NCBI GenBank assembly: GCA_002422365.1
Contig: DIUO01000029.1
Location: 1 to 28,024, forward strand
DNA: 28,024 nt
From: Proteobacteria bacterium UBA6156
Lineage (GTDB): Bacteria > Pseudomonadota > Alphaproteobacteria > UBA2136 > UBA6156
Direction of reading: 5' to 3'
The notes below the pieces were generated by a model. It did no database searches, was not told where the DNA came from, and saw only the letters and a program-made list of their open reading frames with translations. Of this stretch, positions 8,534 to 15,502 are shown piece by piece (the first letter of the stretch is position 1; each line of letters begins with the position of its first letter). The translations under genes were made by a program, and so were the position numbers.

Positions 8534-10123
8534 ATGAGTTTGTTTGTACGGCCTTCGGTTGCGATTTTGGGACGCCCTAATGTGGGGAAGTCGACGTTGT
8601 TCAATGTGCTGGCCCGCCCGCCCAAGGACGAGCGCAGCAACATTGTGCATGCCGCCACCAAAGCCATTACCCACGCGCAGGCGGGCACCACGCGGGATGT
8701 GCGGCGCACGCCGGGTAACTTGTTCGGGCTGCGTTTTATGCTGCTGGACACCGCCGGGATTGAAGAGGCCGGGGACAAGCGCCACGGCCCCGCCGCCCGC
8801 AAAGGCAGCAAGGCCGCCCTGCATGTGGCGGATGACCCGGCCTTGCAGAGTGCGCTGAACAAGCTGGCTTATGCGGCGGCGGAGGCGGCGGATATTCATG
8901 TGCTGCTGATTGACGGTGCCACTGGCGTGACCCCGGCTGACCGCGCGCTGGCCCAAAAGCTGCGCCGCATGAACAAGCCGATGATTGTAGCGCTGAACAA
9001 GGCCGATTTGCGCGAGGCCGAGAGCCATATACCCGATGTGGAAACGCTGGGCTTTGGTGTGCCGGTGATGGTGAGTGCGGCGCACTCGGGTGGGTTGGAA
9101 GAGCTTTATACGGCGCTGAAGGTTTATGTGGCTACGGAGGAAAGTGAACAGTGCACAGTGCACAGTGAACAGGAAACCGGAGAGGCGGATGTGGCTGTTG
9201 CTGATAGCGAAGAGGGGTCGGAGGATGAGGCAGAGGCGGATTATTCGCGCTTCCCCAAACGGCCGGAGGGGGCGATACGGCTGGCGATTATGGGGCGGCC
9301 GAATGTGGGGAAGTCGACGTTAGTCAATGCCCTGCTGGGCAGCGAGGCGATGCTGACCGGGCCGACCGCCGGGCTGACGCGCGAGGCGGTGCCGCATGAT
9401 TTTGCCTTTGGCGAGCAGGCGTTTACGCTGATTGACACCCCGGGCTTGCGCCGGAAAAGCAAGGTGGACAAAGACAGCCTGGAATTTTTGAGTGTGGGCC
9501 AGAGCCTGCAGGCGGTGGAGCAGGCCGATGTGGTGATTTTGGTAGTGGATGCCAGCAGCCACAACATTGACACCGGGCAATGGGAGATTTTTGAACAGCA
9601 AGACGCCCAGATTGCCGCCGTGGCGATGAACCAGTATAAGCCGCTGATTTTAGCCCTGAACAAATGGGACGAAGTGAAAGACAAAAAGACCTGCCTGGCG
9701 GATATAAAGATACAGATGCACCACCGCATGCACGCGATGCATGAGCCGCTGGCGCTGCCGATTTCGGCCTTGAAAGAAAAGGGTTTGGTGAACCTGATGG
9801 ACGCCGTGGTGGATGTGTTTGACAAAACCTATGCGACCTTTAGCACCGGCAAGCTGAATAACCTGCTGAACCGCGTGCTGGCCAAGCGCAGCCCGCCGCT
9901 GGCCAATGGCAAGGCTGTGAGCCTGAAGTTTATACGCCAGAGCGACACCAACCCGCCGACGTTTACGTTCTGGGGGAACCGCATTGATTCGGTAAGTGAT
10001 ACGTATAAGCAATTTTTGCGTAACCAGCTGAGTGATGAGTTGGGGTTGGGGAATTTGCCGGTGAAGATATACTTTAAGGCGAATAAGAACCCTTACAGTC
10101 CTTCGAAGAGAGGCAGGGGCTAA
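8534..10123 (+). CDS. der: Der (EngA), tandem-domain ribosome-assembly GTPase
   Basis: Der is an essential GTPase for 50S subunit maturation. Two G domains are visible: the first with GRPNVGKST (residues 13-21), GTTRD, DTAG and NKAD, the second with GRPNVGKST (254-262), LTRE, DTPG and NKWD, followed by a C-terminal KH-like domain ending IYFKANKNPY. ATG 8534 is preferred over TTG 8528 because AAAGG lies 7 bases upstream. At 529 aa it is longer than the usual 430-490. Extra residues lie between the P-loop and GTTRD, after DTAG in domain 1, and in a highly acidic interdomain linker that contains a heptamer DNA repeat (9147-9174). Confidence 0.95.
   Translation: MSLFVRPSVAILGRPNVGKSTLFNVLARPPKDERSNIVHAATKAITHAQAGTTRDVRRTPGNLFGLRFMLLDTAGIEEAGDKRHGPAARKGSKAALHVADDPALQSALNKLAYAAAEAADIHVLLIDGATGVTPADRALAQKLRRMNKPMIVALNKADLREAESHIPDVETLGFGVPVMVSAAHSGGLEELYTALKVYVATEESEQCTVHSEQETGEADVAVADSEEGSEDEAEADYSRFPKRPEGAIRLAIMGRPNVGKSTLVNALLGSEAMLTGPTAGLTREAVPHDFAFGEQAFTLIDTPGLRRKSKVDKDSLEFLSVGQSLQAVEQADVVILVVDASSHNIDTGQWEIFEQQDAQIAAVAMNQYKPLILALNKWDEVKDKKTCLADIKIQMHHRMHAMHEPLALPISALKEKGLVNLMDAVVDVFDKTYATFSTGKLNNLLNRVLAKRSPPLANGKAVSLKFIRQSDTNPPTFTFWGNRIDSVSDTYKQFLRNQLSDELGLGNLPVKIYFKANKNPYSPSKRGRG
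9147..9174 (+). repeat. heptamer tandem repeat inside the der linker
   Basis: Four units of the form AACAGTG / CACAGTG / CACAGTG / AACAGGA lie in the part of der encoding the acidic linker between the two G domains. The period of 7 is out of step with codons, so each unit is read in a different frame. Confidence 0.85.
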
Positions 10124-10211
10124 AAGGGCCCCCATGCACTTTTTGACCCGGCTTATGTACGGGCTTGGTGTACACTGCGCCGGGTCAAAAAGCACATGGA
10201 TGACCCTTTGT
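10122..10211. repeat. long imperfect palindrome (hairpin) after der
   Basis: The main arms are 10133-10152 and 10179-10198, which pair over 18 of 20 positions. They are flanked by AAAGGG/CCCTTT arms (left near 10123-10128, right near 10204-10209) and hold inner GTAC arms. There is no U-tract directly after it, so it is not a simple terminator. Confidence 0.75.
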
Positions 10212-10231
10212 AGCACCCTGCGCGGGGGCTT

Positions 10232-10318
10232 CCGCTCACGGGCTATTCGTGAGCGGTTGGCGCTATGAGAGCAATGCGCTCCGCGCATGTCTCGCGCCAA
10301 ATGGAATGCCTTCGGCAT
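10232..10318. repeat. three further hairpins in the der/cvpA gap
   Basis: A perfect 9-bp stem CCGCTCACG/CGTGAGCGG lies at 10232-10256. A nested stem at 10259-10298 has GGCGC/GCGCC, GAGA/TCTC and ATGCGC/GCGCAT arms. ATGCC-TTC-GGCAT lies at 10306-10318. With the palindrome before and the terminator after, five hairpins fill almost the whole 240-base gap. Confidence 0.7.
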
Positions 10319-10336
10319 GATAGAGATGTTTTAAGA

Positions 10337-10358
10337 AAAGCGCGGCTAGTGCCGCGTT
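10337..10358. terminator. bidirectional intrinsic terminator between der and cvpA
   Basis: AAAA, then CGCGGC-TAGT-GCCGCG, then TTT: a compact GC stem with A/T flanks on both sides. It can serve both converging transcripts and ends 6 bases before the cvpA stop codon. Confidence 0.65.
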
Positions 10359-10364
10359 TCATGT

Positions 10365-10958
10365 TTAGGGATTGGTGGGGGAGATGCCGAGTTCTTGTTC
10401 GAGTTCGCGCTGGCGTTGTTCTTCGGGGGTGGGTTTGCGGTAGATGTTTTTCTCGTAGGTGACGATGTTGTTGGCGGCGAGCCAGCGGTAGAGGCGCTCG
10501 GTGAGGATGTCGGACACCTGAATGGCTGCGCTGCTTTGCATGATGGGGGGGAGGGATTGCAGGCGCTGGGGGTGCGGGTTTTCGCTGTTCATGGCAAACC
10601 ACAGGTTGATGCCGAGGATGACGGCGGAGAGTTTGACGATGCTGACGACACCTGCCCAGAAGCGGCTGCGGAGGCCGACGTTCTCGGGCCCCATGATGAG
10701 CGGGCCGAACACTTTGATGCCGACCCAGGTAAGCACGTAGGCGGTGACCAGATAGTAGCTGCTGTTGACGACCCAGAAGACGGTTTGGTTTTCGGATTCT
10801 ACCGGCCCCGCCGTGCGGAAAAGCACGTAGCCGACGAGCACCAGCAGGCCGAAGAAGGTGGTGTGGAGCATTTCGCGGCTGAGGCCGCGATGGCAGGCGC
10901 CGAGGATGTTGAAGAGGAGGAAGAGGCCGATGGCGACATCGAGGAGGGTTATTTGCAT
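10365..10958 (-). CDS. CvpA family membrane protein
   Basis: A 197-aa protein with several hydrophobic helices in the first 130 residues. It starts LLDVAIGLFLLFNILGACHRG, the typical CvpA opening (membrane helix followed by a small-residue/Arg-Gly turn). The C-terminal third is hydrophilic and charged (PTPEEQRQRELEQELG). CvpA proteins are inner-membrane proteins linked to colicin V export and envelope stress tolerance; their exact activity is not settled. It is the last gene of the mla-led minus-strand operon, 46 bases after the four-helix-bundle gene. That gap is filled by degenerate heptamer repeats. Confidence 0.75.
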   Translation of the reverse strand: MQITLLDVAIGLFLLFNILGACHRGLSREMLHTTFFGLLVLVGYVLFRTAGPVESENQTVFWVVNSSYYLVTAYVLTWVGIKVFGPLIMGPENVGLRSRFWAGVVSIVKLSAVILGINLWFAMNSENPHPQRLQSLPPIMQSSAAIQVSDILTERLYRWLAANNIVTYEKNIYRKPTPEEQRQRELEQELGISPTNP

Positions 10959-10964
10959 GTGGTT

Positions 10965-11003
10965 CGTGTTCTCGTGTTTAGTGATTTAGTGTTTAGTTGT
11001 TTA
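10965..11003 (-). repeat. degenerate heptamer repeat upstream of cvpA
   Basis: Reading in the cvpA sense there are about five 7-8-base units of the AACAC(N)A type (AACACTA, AACACGA and variants). The array ends 6 bases before the cvpA start codon. Confidence 0.7.
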
Positions 11004-11004
11004 T

Positions 11005-11370
11005 TCAACTTAATGTTTTTTCAAACCCTTTGAGGAGCCGGGACACGAGATTATAGCGTTCTCGTAGATTATTTACAATTTGCTTATCCAGATAATCTAA
11101 ATCTCCTGAGAGCTTAAGCCAAAAATCCATTTCGTGGGCAGAACCAAGGGCTATTCTCACAAAGCGTCTTAACTCGATTTTGGATGTATTCTTCCCGAAA
11201 CCTTCCGTGAGATTAGCGCAAATACTTGTACTTGCCCTGCGCATTTGGTCGGCAATGCCATTAAATTGCTCGGTCTGTGGAAGGTTTTTAGCAAGTGGCC
11301 TAATTTCGAGGATGAGAGAATTAGCTTCTTGGAAAGCTTTGAATTGAGAAACACCTTCTATAAGTGCCAT
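11005..11370 (-). CDS. four-helix bundle protein (S23 / 23S rRNA intervening-sequence protein family)
   Basis: A 121-aa all-helical protein. It carries the family pattern: FKAFQEANSLILEI (helix 1), QMRRASTSICANLTEGFGK (helix 2 with the hallmark N-x-x-E-G-F), FVRIALGSAHEMDFWL (helix 3) and RYNLVSRLLKGFEKTL (helix 4). Members occur as free genes or inside 23S rRNA intervening sequences; their function is unknown. The start at 11370 is 4 bases past the mlaD stop. A longer frame continues upstream only as antisense-like sequence over mlaD and was rejected. The gene is visibly more AT-rich than mlaD and cvpA, which suggests a later insertion into the operon. Confidence 0.85.
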   Translation of the reverse strand: MALIEGVSQFKAFQEANSLILEIRPLAKNLPQTEQFNGIADQMRRASTSICANLTEGFGKNTSKIELRRFVRIALGSAHEMDFWLKLSGDLDYLDKQIVNNLRERYNLVSRLLKGFEKTLS

Positions 11371-11374
11371 GAAA

Positions 11375-12814
11375 TTAAAGGCCTGTTGCTGAAATGGGAA
11401 TTGATTGAACTTGAGTTGTTTTGCCGCCGAAGCGGACGCCGAGGCCGACCATGGGGCTGGCGTAGTTGGAGTTGAGGATGTTGTCGTAACCGATTGTGCC
11501 ATAGAGGGTATCGGTAAAGTGTGCGCGGGCGGAGAGGCTGAGGTGGGGGGCGTCGGCGCCGGGGGTTTGGGTGGCGGCGGGGTCGGACAGGTTGGCGATA
11601 TAGGTGATGCCGGGGGTGAGGAAATCGGCACCCACGCCCGGCGTGTTGCGGTGCACCCCGGCGCGGAGGTTGAGCAGGTTGGCGCCCAGGGGGAAGCTGC
11701 GGCCGACCTGGGCGGAGAGTTTGGTGGTGTTGCCGAAGTTTTGGCCGGAATAGGGGTTGCCCGAGGAGTCGGCGCGGGCGGCGAAGCCATCGTAGTGCGC
11801 GCCGAGCTGGAGGAAGGTGCGGGTGCCGGGCTGGATGCGGAGTTGGGCTTCGGACAATGTGACGCCGTCTTCCGCCGTGAGGTAGGCGGATTCTAGCAGC
11901 AGTTGGGAATGGAGGCCGGGGTGGGTGGGGGTTTCGGCCTCGGTGGTGCCCGGTGTGAAGGGGCTGGTGAGGGTGTTGAAGGTGGTGAGGGCGGTGTTGA
12001 GGTTGTCGGCGGTGCGGTCGCTGTTCACCAGTTGGCCGAGGCTGCCTTGGCCGTTGTTGATTTTGCCTAAGATGGCGCGGAGGTCTGTCACGGCGGCGTT
12101 GAGTTGGTTGAGGGTGGCATCCAGTTGCGTATTGGAGGTGTTGCTGCTGACGAGCTGGCCCAAGGCGCCTTTGCCGGCGCGGACGTCTTCTGTGATGGCG
12201 GCGAGGTTTTGGGCGGCGAGGTTGAGATTTTTGAAGGTGTCGGGGTCGGCACCGCCGAGGGACTGCGAAAACGTGGCGAGATTGGCGACGATGGTTTGGA
12301 AGCGGGCGGTGTTTTCGGCGTCTCCCAGTACGGCCTTCAGCGCGCGGGTGATGTCTTTCATGTCGGCGGCCATGGCGGCGAAGTCGGTTCCGACATTGGC
12401 GGGGTCGGCACTGCTGAGGGCGGGGATGCGGGTGGCGGTGCTGGCCAGCAGCCCGCCGTCTCCGCGCACGGTTTGGGGCCCGGGGACGAGGGCGAGGTAG
12501 TATTCGCCAATAAGGCCGGAGGCGGTGACCTGGGCGGCGACGTCGGCGGGGAGGGGGACGTTGCGGCGGACATCGAAGTAAAGCGTGGCGGTGCCGTTGG
12601 GCTGGAGGACGATGCGCGTGACGTCTCCGATAGTGACCCCGGCCATGCGCACGGGCGTGCCGGGTTTGATGCCGTTGACGTCGGTGAAGACGGCGTGGAG
12701 CTCGCGCTCTGGTGTGGAGCCCTTGAAGCTGAGGGTGCCGCTGGCCACCGTAAGCCAGCCCAGCACCGCGAGGGCGAGGACCAGGAGGAGGCCGACTTTG
12801 GCTTCGTTGCTCAT
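11375..12814 (-). CDS. mlaD: MlaD-family MCE protein with a long beta-rich C-terminal domain
   Basis: MlaD is the substrate-binding MCE component of the MlaFED phospholipid transporter, anchored in the inner membrane and facing the periplasm. Residues 5-25 form the anchor. The MCE domain follows (about 36-115: VNGIKPGTPVRMAGVTIGDV, then TASGLIGEYYLAL). A helical region with two similar blocks (GKGALGQLV near 215, GQGSLGQLV near 255) comes next. Residues about 300-465 form amphipathic beta-strands ending YASPMVGLGVRFGG, in the style of an outer-membrane barrel. E. coli MlaD is only 183 aa; this one is 479. It lies 69 bases after mlaF. Confidence 0.88.
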   Translation of the reverse strand: MSNEAKVGLLLVLALAVLGWLTVASGTLSFKGSTPERELHAVFTDVNGIKPGTPVRMAGVTIGDVTRIVLQPNGTATLYFDVRRNVPLPADVAAQVTASGLIGEYYLALVPGPQTVRGDGGLLASTATRIPALSSADPANVGTDFAAMAADMKDITRALKAVLGDAENTARFQTIVANLATFSQSLGGADPDTFKNLNLAAQNLAAITEDVRAGKGALGQLVSSNTSNTQLDATLNQLNAAVTDLRAILGKINNGQGSLGQLVNSDRTADNLNTALTTFNTLTSPFTPGTTEAETPTHPGLHSQLLLESAYLTAEDGVTLSEAQLRIQPGTRTFLQLGAHYDGFAARADSSGNPYSGQNFGNTTKLSAQVGRSFPLGANLLNLRAGVHRNTPGVGADFLTPGITYIANLSDPAATQTPGADAPHLSLSARAHFTDTLYGTIGYDNILNSNYASPMVGLGVRFGGKTTQVQSIPISATGL

Positions 12815-12883
12815 GCGCTGAGGGTGCGGTTTGGGTGGCGGTTTGTCAAATAACCTGCCTGTTTGCGGGGCTGAAAAAGGGCG

Positions 12884-13621
12884 CTAGTCGTCATCGGGTG
12901 TGCCATCTATGAAGCGGCGGAGGACGGGGTTGCGGGTGGTGCGGAAGTCTTTCGGGGTGCCGACTTCGGTGAATTGACCGTCTTGCAAAAACGCCAGGCG
13001 GTTGGCGATGGCGAAGGCGGAGATCATGTCGTGCGTGATGACGACACTTGTGCAGCCCAGCAGTTGCTGGGTTTTGATGATGAGGCGGTTGATGGTTGCG
13101 GCGGTGACGGGGTCGAGCCCGGTTGTGGGTTCGTCGTAGAGAATAATGCTGGGGTTATGGCAGATGGCGCGGGCAAGGCCGACCCGCTTGCGCTGGCCGC
13201 CGGAGAGGCTGGCGGGCATTTGGAGCGCAACCTCTGCCCCTAAGCCGACGGCGGCGAGTTTGTCGATGGCGATTTCCTTCGCCTGCTTGGGCTTGATGCC
13301 CCGGCGCAGGAGGAGGAAGGCGACGTTTTGCCAGACGGGCATGCTGTCGAATAACGCCGCGCTTTGGAAGAGCATGCCGAAGTTGGACATGAGCTCCATG
13401 CGGGCTTCGCCTTTGAGATTGCGGGTGGGGTTACCGTTGATGAGGACTTCGCCGTCGTCGGGAGATGTGAGCCCCAGCAGGCACTTGAGCAGTACGCTTT
13501 TGCCGGTGCCGCTGCCGCCGAGGATGACCATGGTTTCGGCTTTTTCGATTCCCAGTGATGCGCCCTGCAGCACCTTTTTGGTGCCGAAGGATTTGTGGAG
13601 ATTGAGGAGGTCGATATGCAT
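12884..13621 (-). CDS. mlaF: MlaF, ATPase of the phospholipid ABC transporter
   Basis: A 245-aa ABC ATPase that powers the MCE transporter MlaFED. It shows Walker A GGSGTGKS (35-42), signature LSGGQRKR (139-146), Walker B IILYDE (159-164) followed by PTTGLDP, and H-loop His197. The stretch MELMSNFGMLFQSAALFDSM around the Q-loop is characteristic of MlaF. It is flanked by mlaE upstream and mlaD downstream. Heptamer repeats occupy the place where a Shine-Dalgarno would be expected, and none is visible. Confidence 0.92.
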   Translation of the reverse strand: MHIDLLNLHKSFGTKKVLQGASLGIEKAETMVILGGSGTGKSVLLKCLLGLTSPDDGEVLINGNPTRNLKGEARMELMSNFGMLFQSAALFDSMPVWQNVAFLLLRRGIKPKQAKEIAIDKLAAVGLGAEVALQMPASLSGGQRKRVGLARAICHNPSIILYDEPTTGLDPVTAATINRLIIKTQQLLGCTSVVITHDMISAFAIANRLAFLQDGQFTEVGTPKDFRTTRNPVLRRFIDGTPDDD

Positions 13622-13623
13622 GG

Positions 13624-13665
13624 GTGTTTAGTGTTTGGTGTTTAGTTTTTCGTGTTTCGTGTTTT
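13624..13665 (-). repeat. six-unit heptamer repeat between mlaE and mlaF
   Basis: On the + strand the units are GTGTTTA, GTGTTTG, GTGTTTA, GTTTTTC, GTGTTTC and GTGTTTT, with strict period 7. In the gene sense this is (AACACNA)n. It ends 2 bases before the mlaF start codon and fills most of the 52-base gap. Confidence 0.9.
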
Positions 13666-13673
13666 GGTTTTAT

Positions 13674-14453
13674 TTAGGACATCAGTGCGGTTATGAAGTA
13701 GTCGGCGACCAGCACGCTGACCGAGGCGTAGACCACGCCGCGGGTGGTGGCGCGGCCCACGCCTTGGGCGCCGCCGCGGGCGTGGTAGCCATGAAACGTG
13801 CTGAGCAGACCCACCAGAAAGCCGAACACCGCCGCCTTGACCAGGCCCATGGCGAGCGAAGAGGCCGTGACCCCCAGCATGGCGCTGCCCCAGTAGCTTT
13901 GGCCGGTGATGCCGATGGTTTGGGTGCTGATGACGTATCCTCCCAAGATGCCCATGGCGTTGCCCAACACCACAAGCAGCGGCAGCATGGCGCAGCAGGC
14001 CAGCACGCGCGGCACCACCAGGTAGCGGATGGGGTTGGTGGCGAGGGTGAAGAGGGCGTCGATTTGCTCGGTGACGCGCATGGTGCCGAGTTCGGCCGCC
14101 ATGGCCGCGCCGACGCGGCTGGCGAGCATGAGGGCGGCGAGGACGGGGCCGAGTTCCCTCAGCATACTGGTGGAAACAAGGTTGCCGAGCTGGGTGGTGG
14201 CCAACTGGAAGCCGCCGCCGTTGAGCCCGGCGTTGAGCCCGTTATAGCTTTGCAGCGCCAGCACCGCGCCTGTGAAAAACGCGGTGAGCAGAATAATGGG
14301 CATGCTGCCCACGCCGACAAACAGGCACTGCGCCATAAACTGGCGGCTGCGCTGGCCGATGATGAGCTGGCGGAGGATTTCGGCCACAAACAGCATGACC
14401 GCGCCGGTGCGGTGCAGTGCGCGCAGAACGTGAGTGCCGAGATTGTGGAGCAT
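13674..14453 (-). CDS. mlaE: MlaE, permease of the phospholipid ABC transporter
   Basis: A 259-aa inner-membrane permease. It carries the MlaE family core: FFTGAVLALQSY in the first hydrophobic half, then LVSTSMLRELGPVLAALMLASRVG (here given by its parts) with AAELGTMRVTEQIDAL, the coupling segment, and NPIRYLVVPRVLA. Further hydrophobic helices extend to the C-terminus. It is the first gene of the mlaE-mlaF-mlaD operon and diverges from ymdB over 68 bases. With MlaF and MlaD it should move phospholipids between the membranes. Confidence 0.92.
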   Translation of the reverse strand: MLHNLGTHVLRALHRTGAVMLFVAEILRQLIIGQRSRQFMAQCLFVGVGSMPIILLTAFFTGAVLALQSYNGLNAGLNGGGFQLATTQLGNLVSTSMLRELGPVLAALMLASRVGAAMAAELGTMRVTEQIDALFTLATNPIRYLVVPRVLACCAMLPLLVVLGNAMGILGGYVISTQTIGITGQSYWGSAMLGVTASSLAMGLVKAAVFGFLVGLLSTFHGYHARGGAQGVGRATTRGVVYASVSVLVADYFITALMS

Positions 14454-14481
14454 GGGGCAAGTGTTGGGGGGATTGCGGGAA

Positions 14482-14495
14482 GTGTCTAGTGTTTT
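14482..14495 (-). repeat. two heptamer units between mlaE and ymdB
   Basis: GTGTCTA and GTGTTTT on the + strand (AACACTA-type in the mlaE sense) lie in the divergent spacer. This is the shortest occurrence of the family and could be chance on its own. Confidence 0.5.
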
Positions 14496-14521
14496 GGGGC
14501 GGTTCGGCTTATAAGGAATGC

Positions 14522-15328
14522 ATGAAAATTTTGTTTTTGGGCGATATTGTAAGTGGACCAGGGCGTAAGGCGCTGAAAGCGCACCTGCCGGGGCTGAAAG
14601 AGAAACATGGGCTGGCCGCCGTGGTGGCCAACGGCGAAAACGCCGCCCAAAACGGCAAGGGCCTGACCGCGAGCGATGCGCAGGAGATTTTTGCGGCGGG
14701 GGTGGATATTATCACGCTGGGTGACCACACGTTTGACCAGCGGGGATTTGATGCGTTTCTGGCCGAAAACCCGAGGATTATACGGCCGTTTAATTACCCC
14801 CCCGGCACCATGGGGCGCGGCCATGTGCTGATGCAGCTGGCCAACGGCAAAAAGCTGGGCGTGATTAACTTGCAAGGGCGGGTGTTTATGAAACAGCTGA
14901 TTGATTGCCCTTTTAGAGCCAGCACCGAGCTGCAAAAGGCGTATATTTTAGGCGAAACCTGCGACGCGCTGATTGTGGACATGCACGCCGAAGCCACCAG
15001 CGAAAAGTGCAACATGGGCGCGGTGTGGGATGGCAAGGCAACGTTGGTGGTGGGCACGCACACGCACATACCCACCAGCGACACACGCGTGTTGCCCGGT
15101 GGCACCGCTTACCAGACCGATGCGGGGATGTGCGGGGATTATAATTCGAGTTTAGGCGTGAGCTATGAGAGCGCGTTGCCGAGCTTTACGACCGCGATGC
15201 GGTATAAGTTTGAGCAGGTGACGGGTGAGGGGACGCTGAGTGGGGTTATGGTGACTGTTGGTGCGAATGGGCTTGCCACGGCGGCTGTGCCGCTGCGGGT
15301 TGGTGGTGCTTTGCAGGGGGCGGAGTAG
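14522..15328 (+). CDS. ymdB: YmdB-type metallophosphoesterase (TIGR00282 family)
   Basis: A 268-aa calcineurin-like phosphoesterase; characterised relatives hydrolyse 2',3'-cyclic mononucleotides. Metal-site motifs visible: D8 in FLGDIV, E39/N40 in NGEN, D68/H69 in LGDHTFD, and D153/H155 in VDMHAE. The last is H180/H182 in GTHTHIPT. The start at 14522 has TAAGGA just upstream and gives the family's standard N-terminus MKILFLGDIV; an in-frame upstream ATG at 14417 would run antisense over mlaE. It is followed by yebC, a grouping common in alphaproteobacteria. Confidence 0.9.
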   Translation: MKILFLGDIVSGPGRKALKAHLPGLKEKHGLAAVVANGENAAQNGKGLTASDAQEIFAAGVDIITLGDHTFDQRGFDAFLAENPRIIRPFNYPPGTMGRGHVLMQLANGKKLGVINLQGRVFMKQLIDCPFRASTELQKAYILGETCDALIVDMHAEATSEKCNMGAVWDGKATLVVGTHTHIPTSDTRVLPGGTAYQTDAGMCGDYNSSLGVSYESALPSFTTAMRYKFEQVTGEGTLSGVMVTVGANGLATAAVPLRVGGALQGAE

Positions 15329-15396
15329 GGCTGCGGGGGCTTGCGTTGCGGGTGAGAAATCGGGTAGAAGCGGCGTGTTAGTAGAGGATTTTTGTC

Positions 15397-15492
15397 ATGG
15401 CTGGTCATAGCAAGTTTATGAATGTCATGCCAAAGGCATGCTACTACATTTTGCACCGCAAGGCGGCTGCCTGTTTAACTGATTTATTTTAG
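15397..15492 (+). pseudogene. broken duplicate of the yebC 5' end, interrupted by a palindromic insert
   Basis: Seen: an AGAGGA Shine-Dalgarno 8 bases upstream, then seven codons giving MAGHSKF exactly as in the true yebC. They differ from it only at synonymous third positions (five of seven codons). After Met-Asn, about nine codons containing the hairpin CATGCC-AAA-GGCATG intervene. The match then resumes with HRKAA before a TAG, giving a 31-aa frame. It ends 10 bases before the yebC start. It may be a remnant of a diverged yebC or a leader peptide; which cannot be told from sequence. Confidence 0.75.
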
Positions 15493-15502
15493 GGAATTAT
15501 TT

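Noticed and set aside
10395..11033. Frame on the + strand opposite cvpA
   Set aside because: The cvpA reading gives a coherent membrane protein of a known family; the opposite frame is acidic shadow sequence.
11371..11790. N-terminal extension of the four-helix bundle protein into mlaD
   Set aside because: The added residues are Pro/Ser/Ala-rich out-of-frame mlaD sequence; family similarity begins only after 11370.
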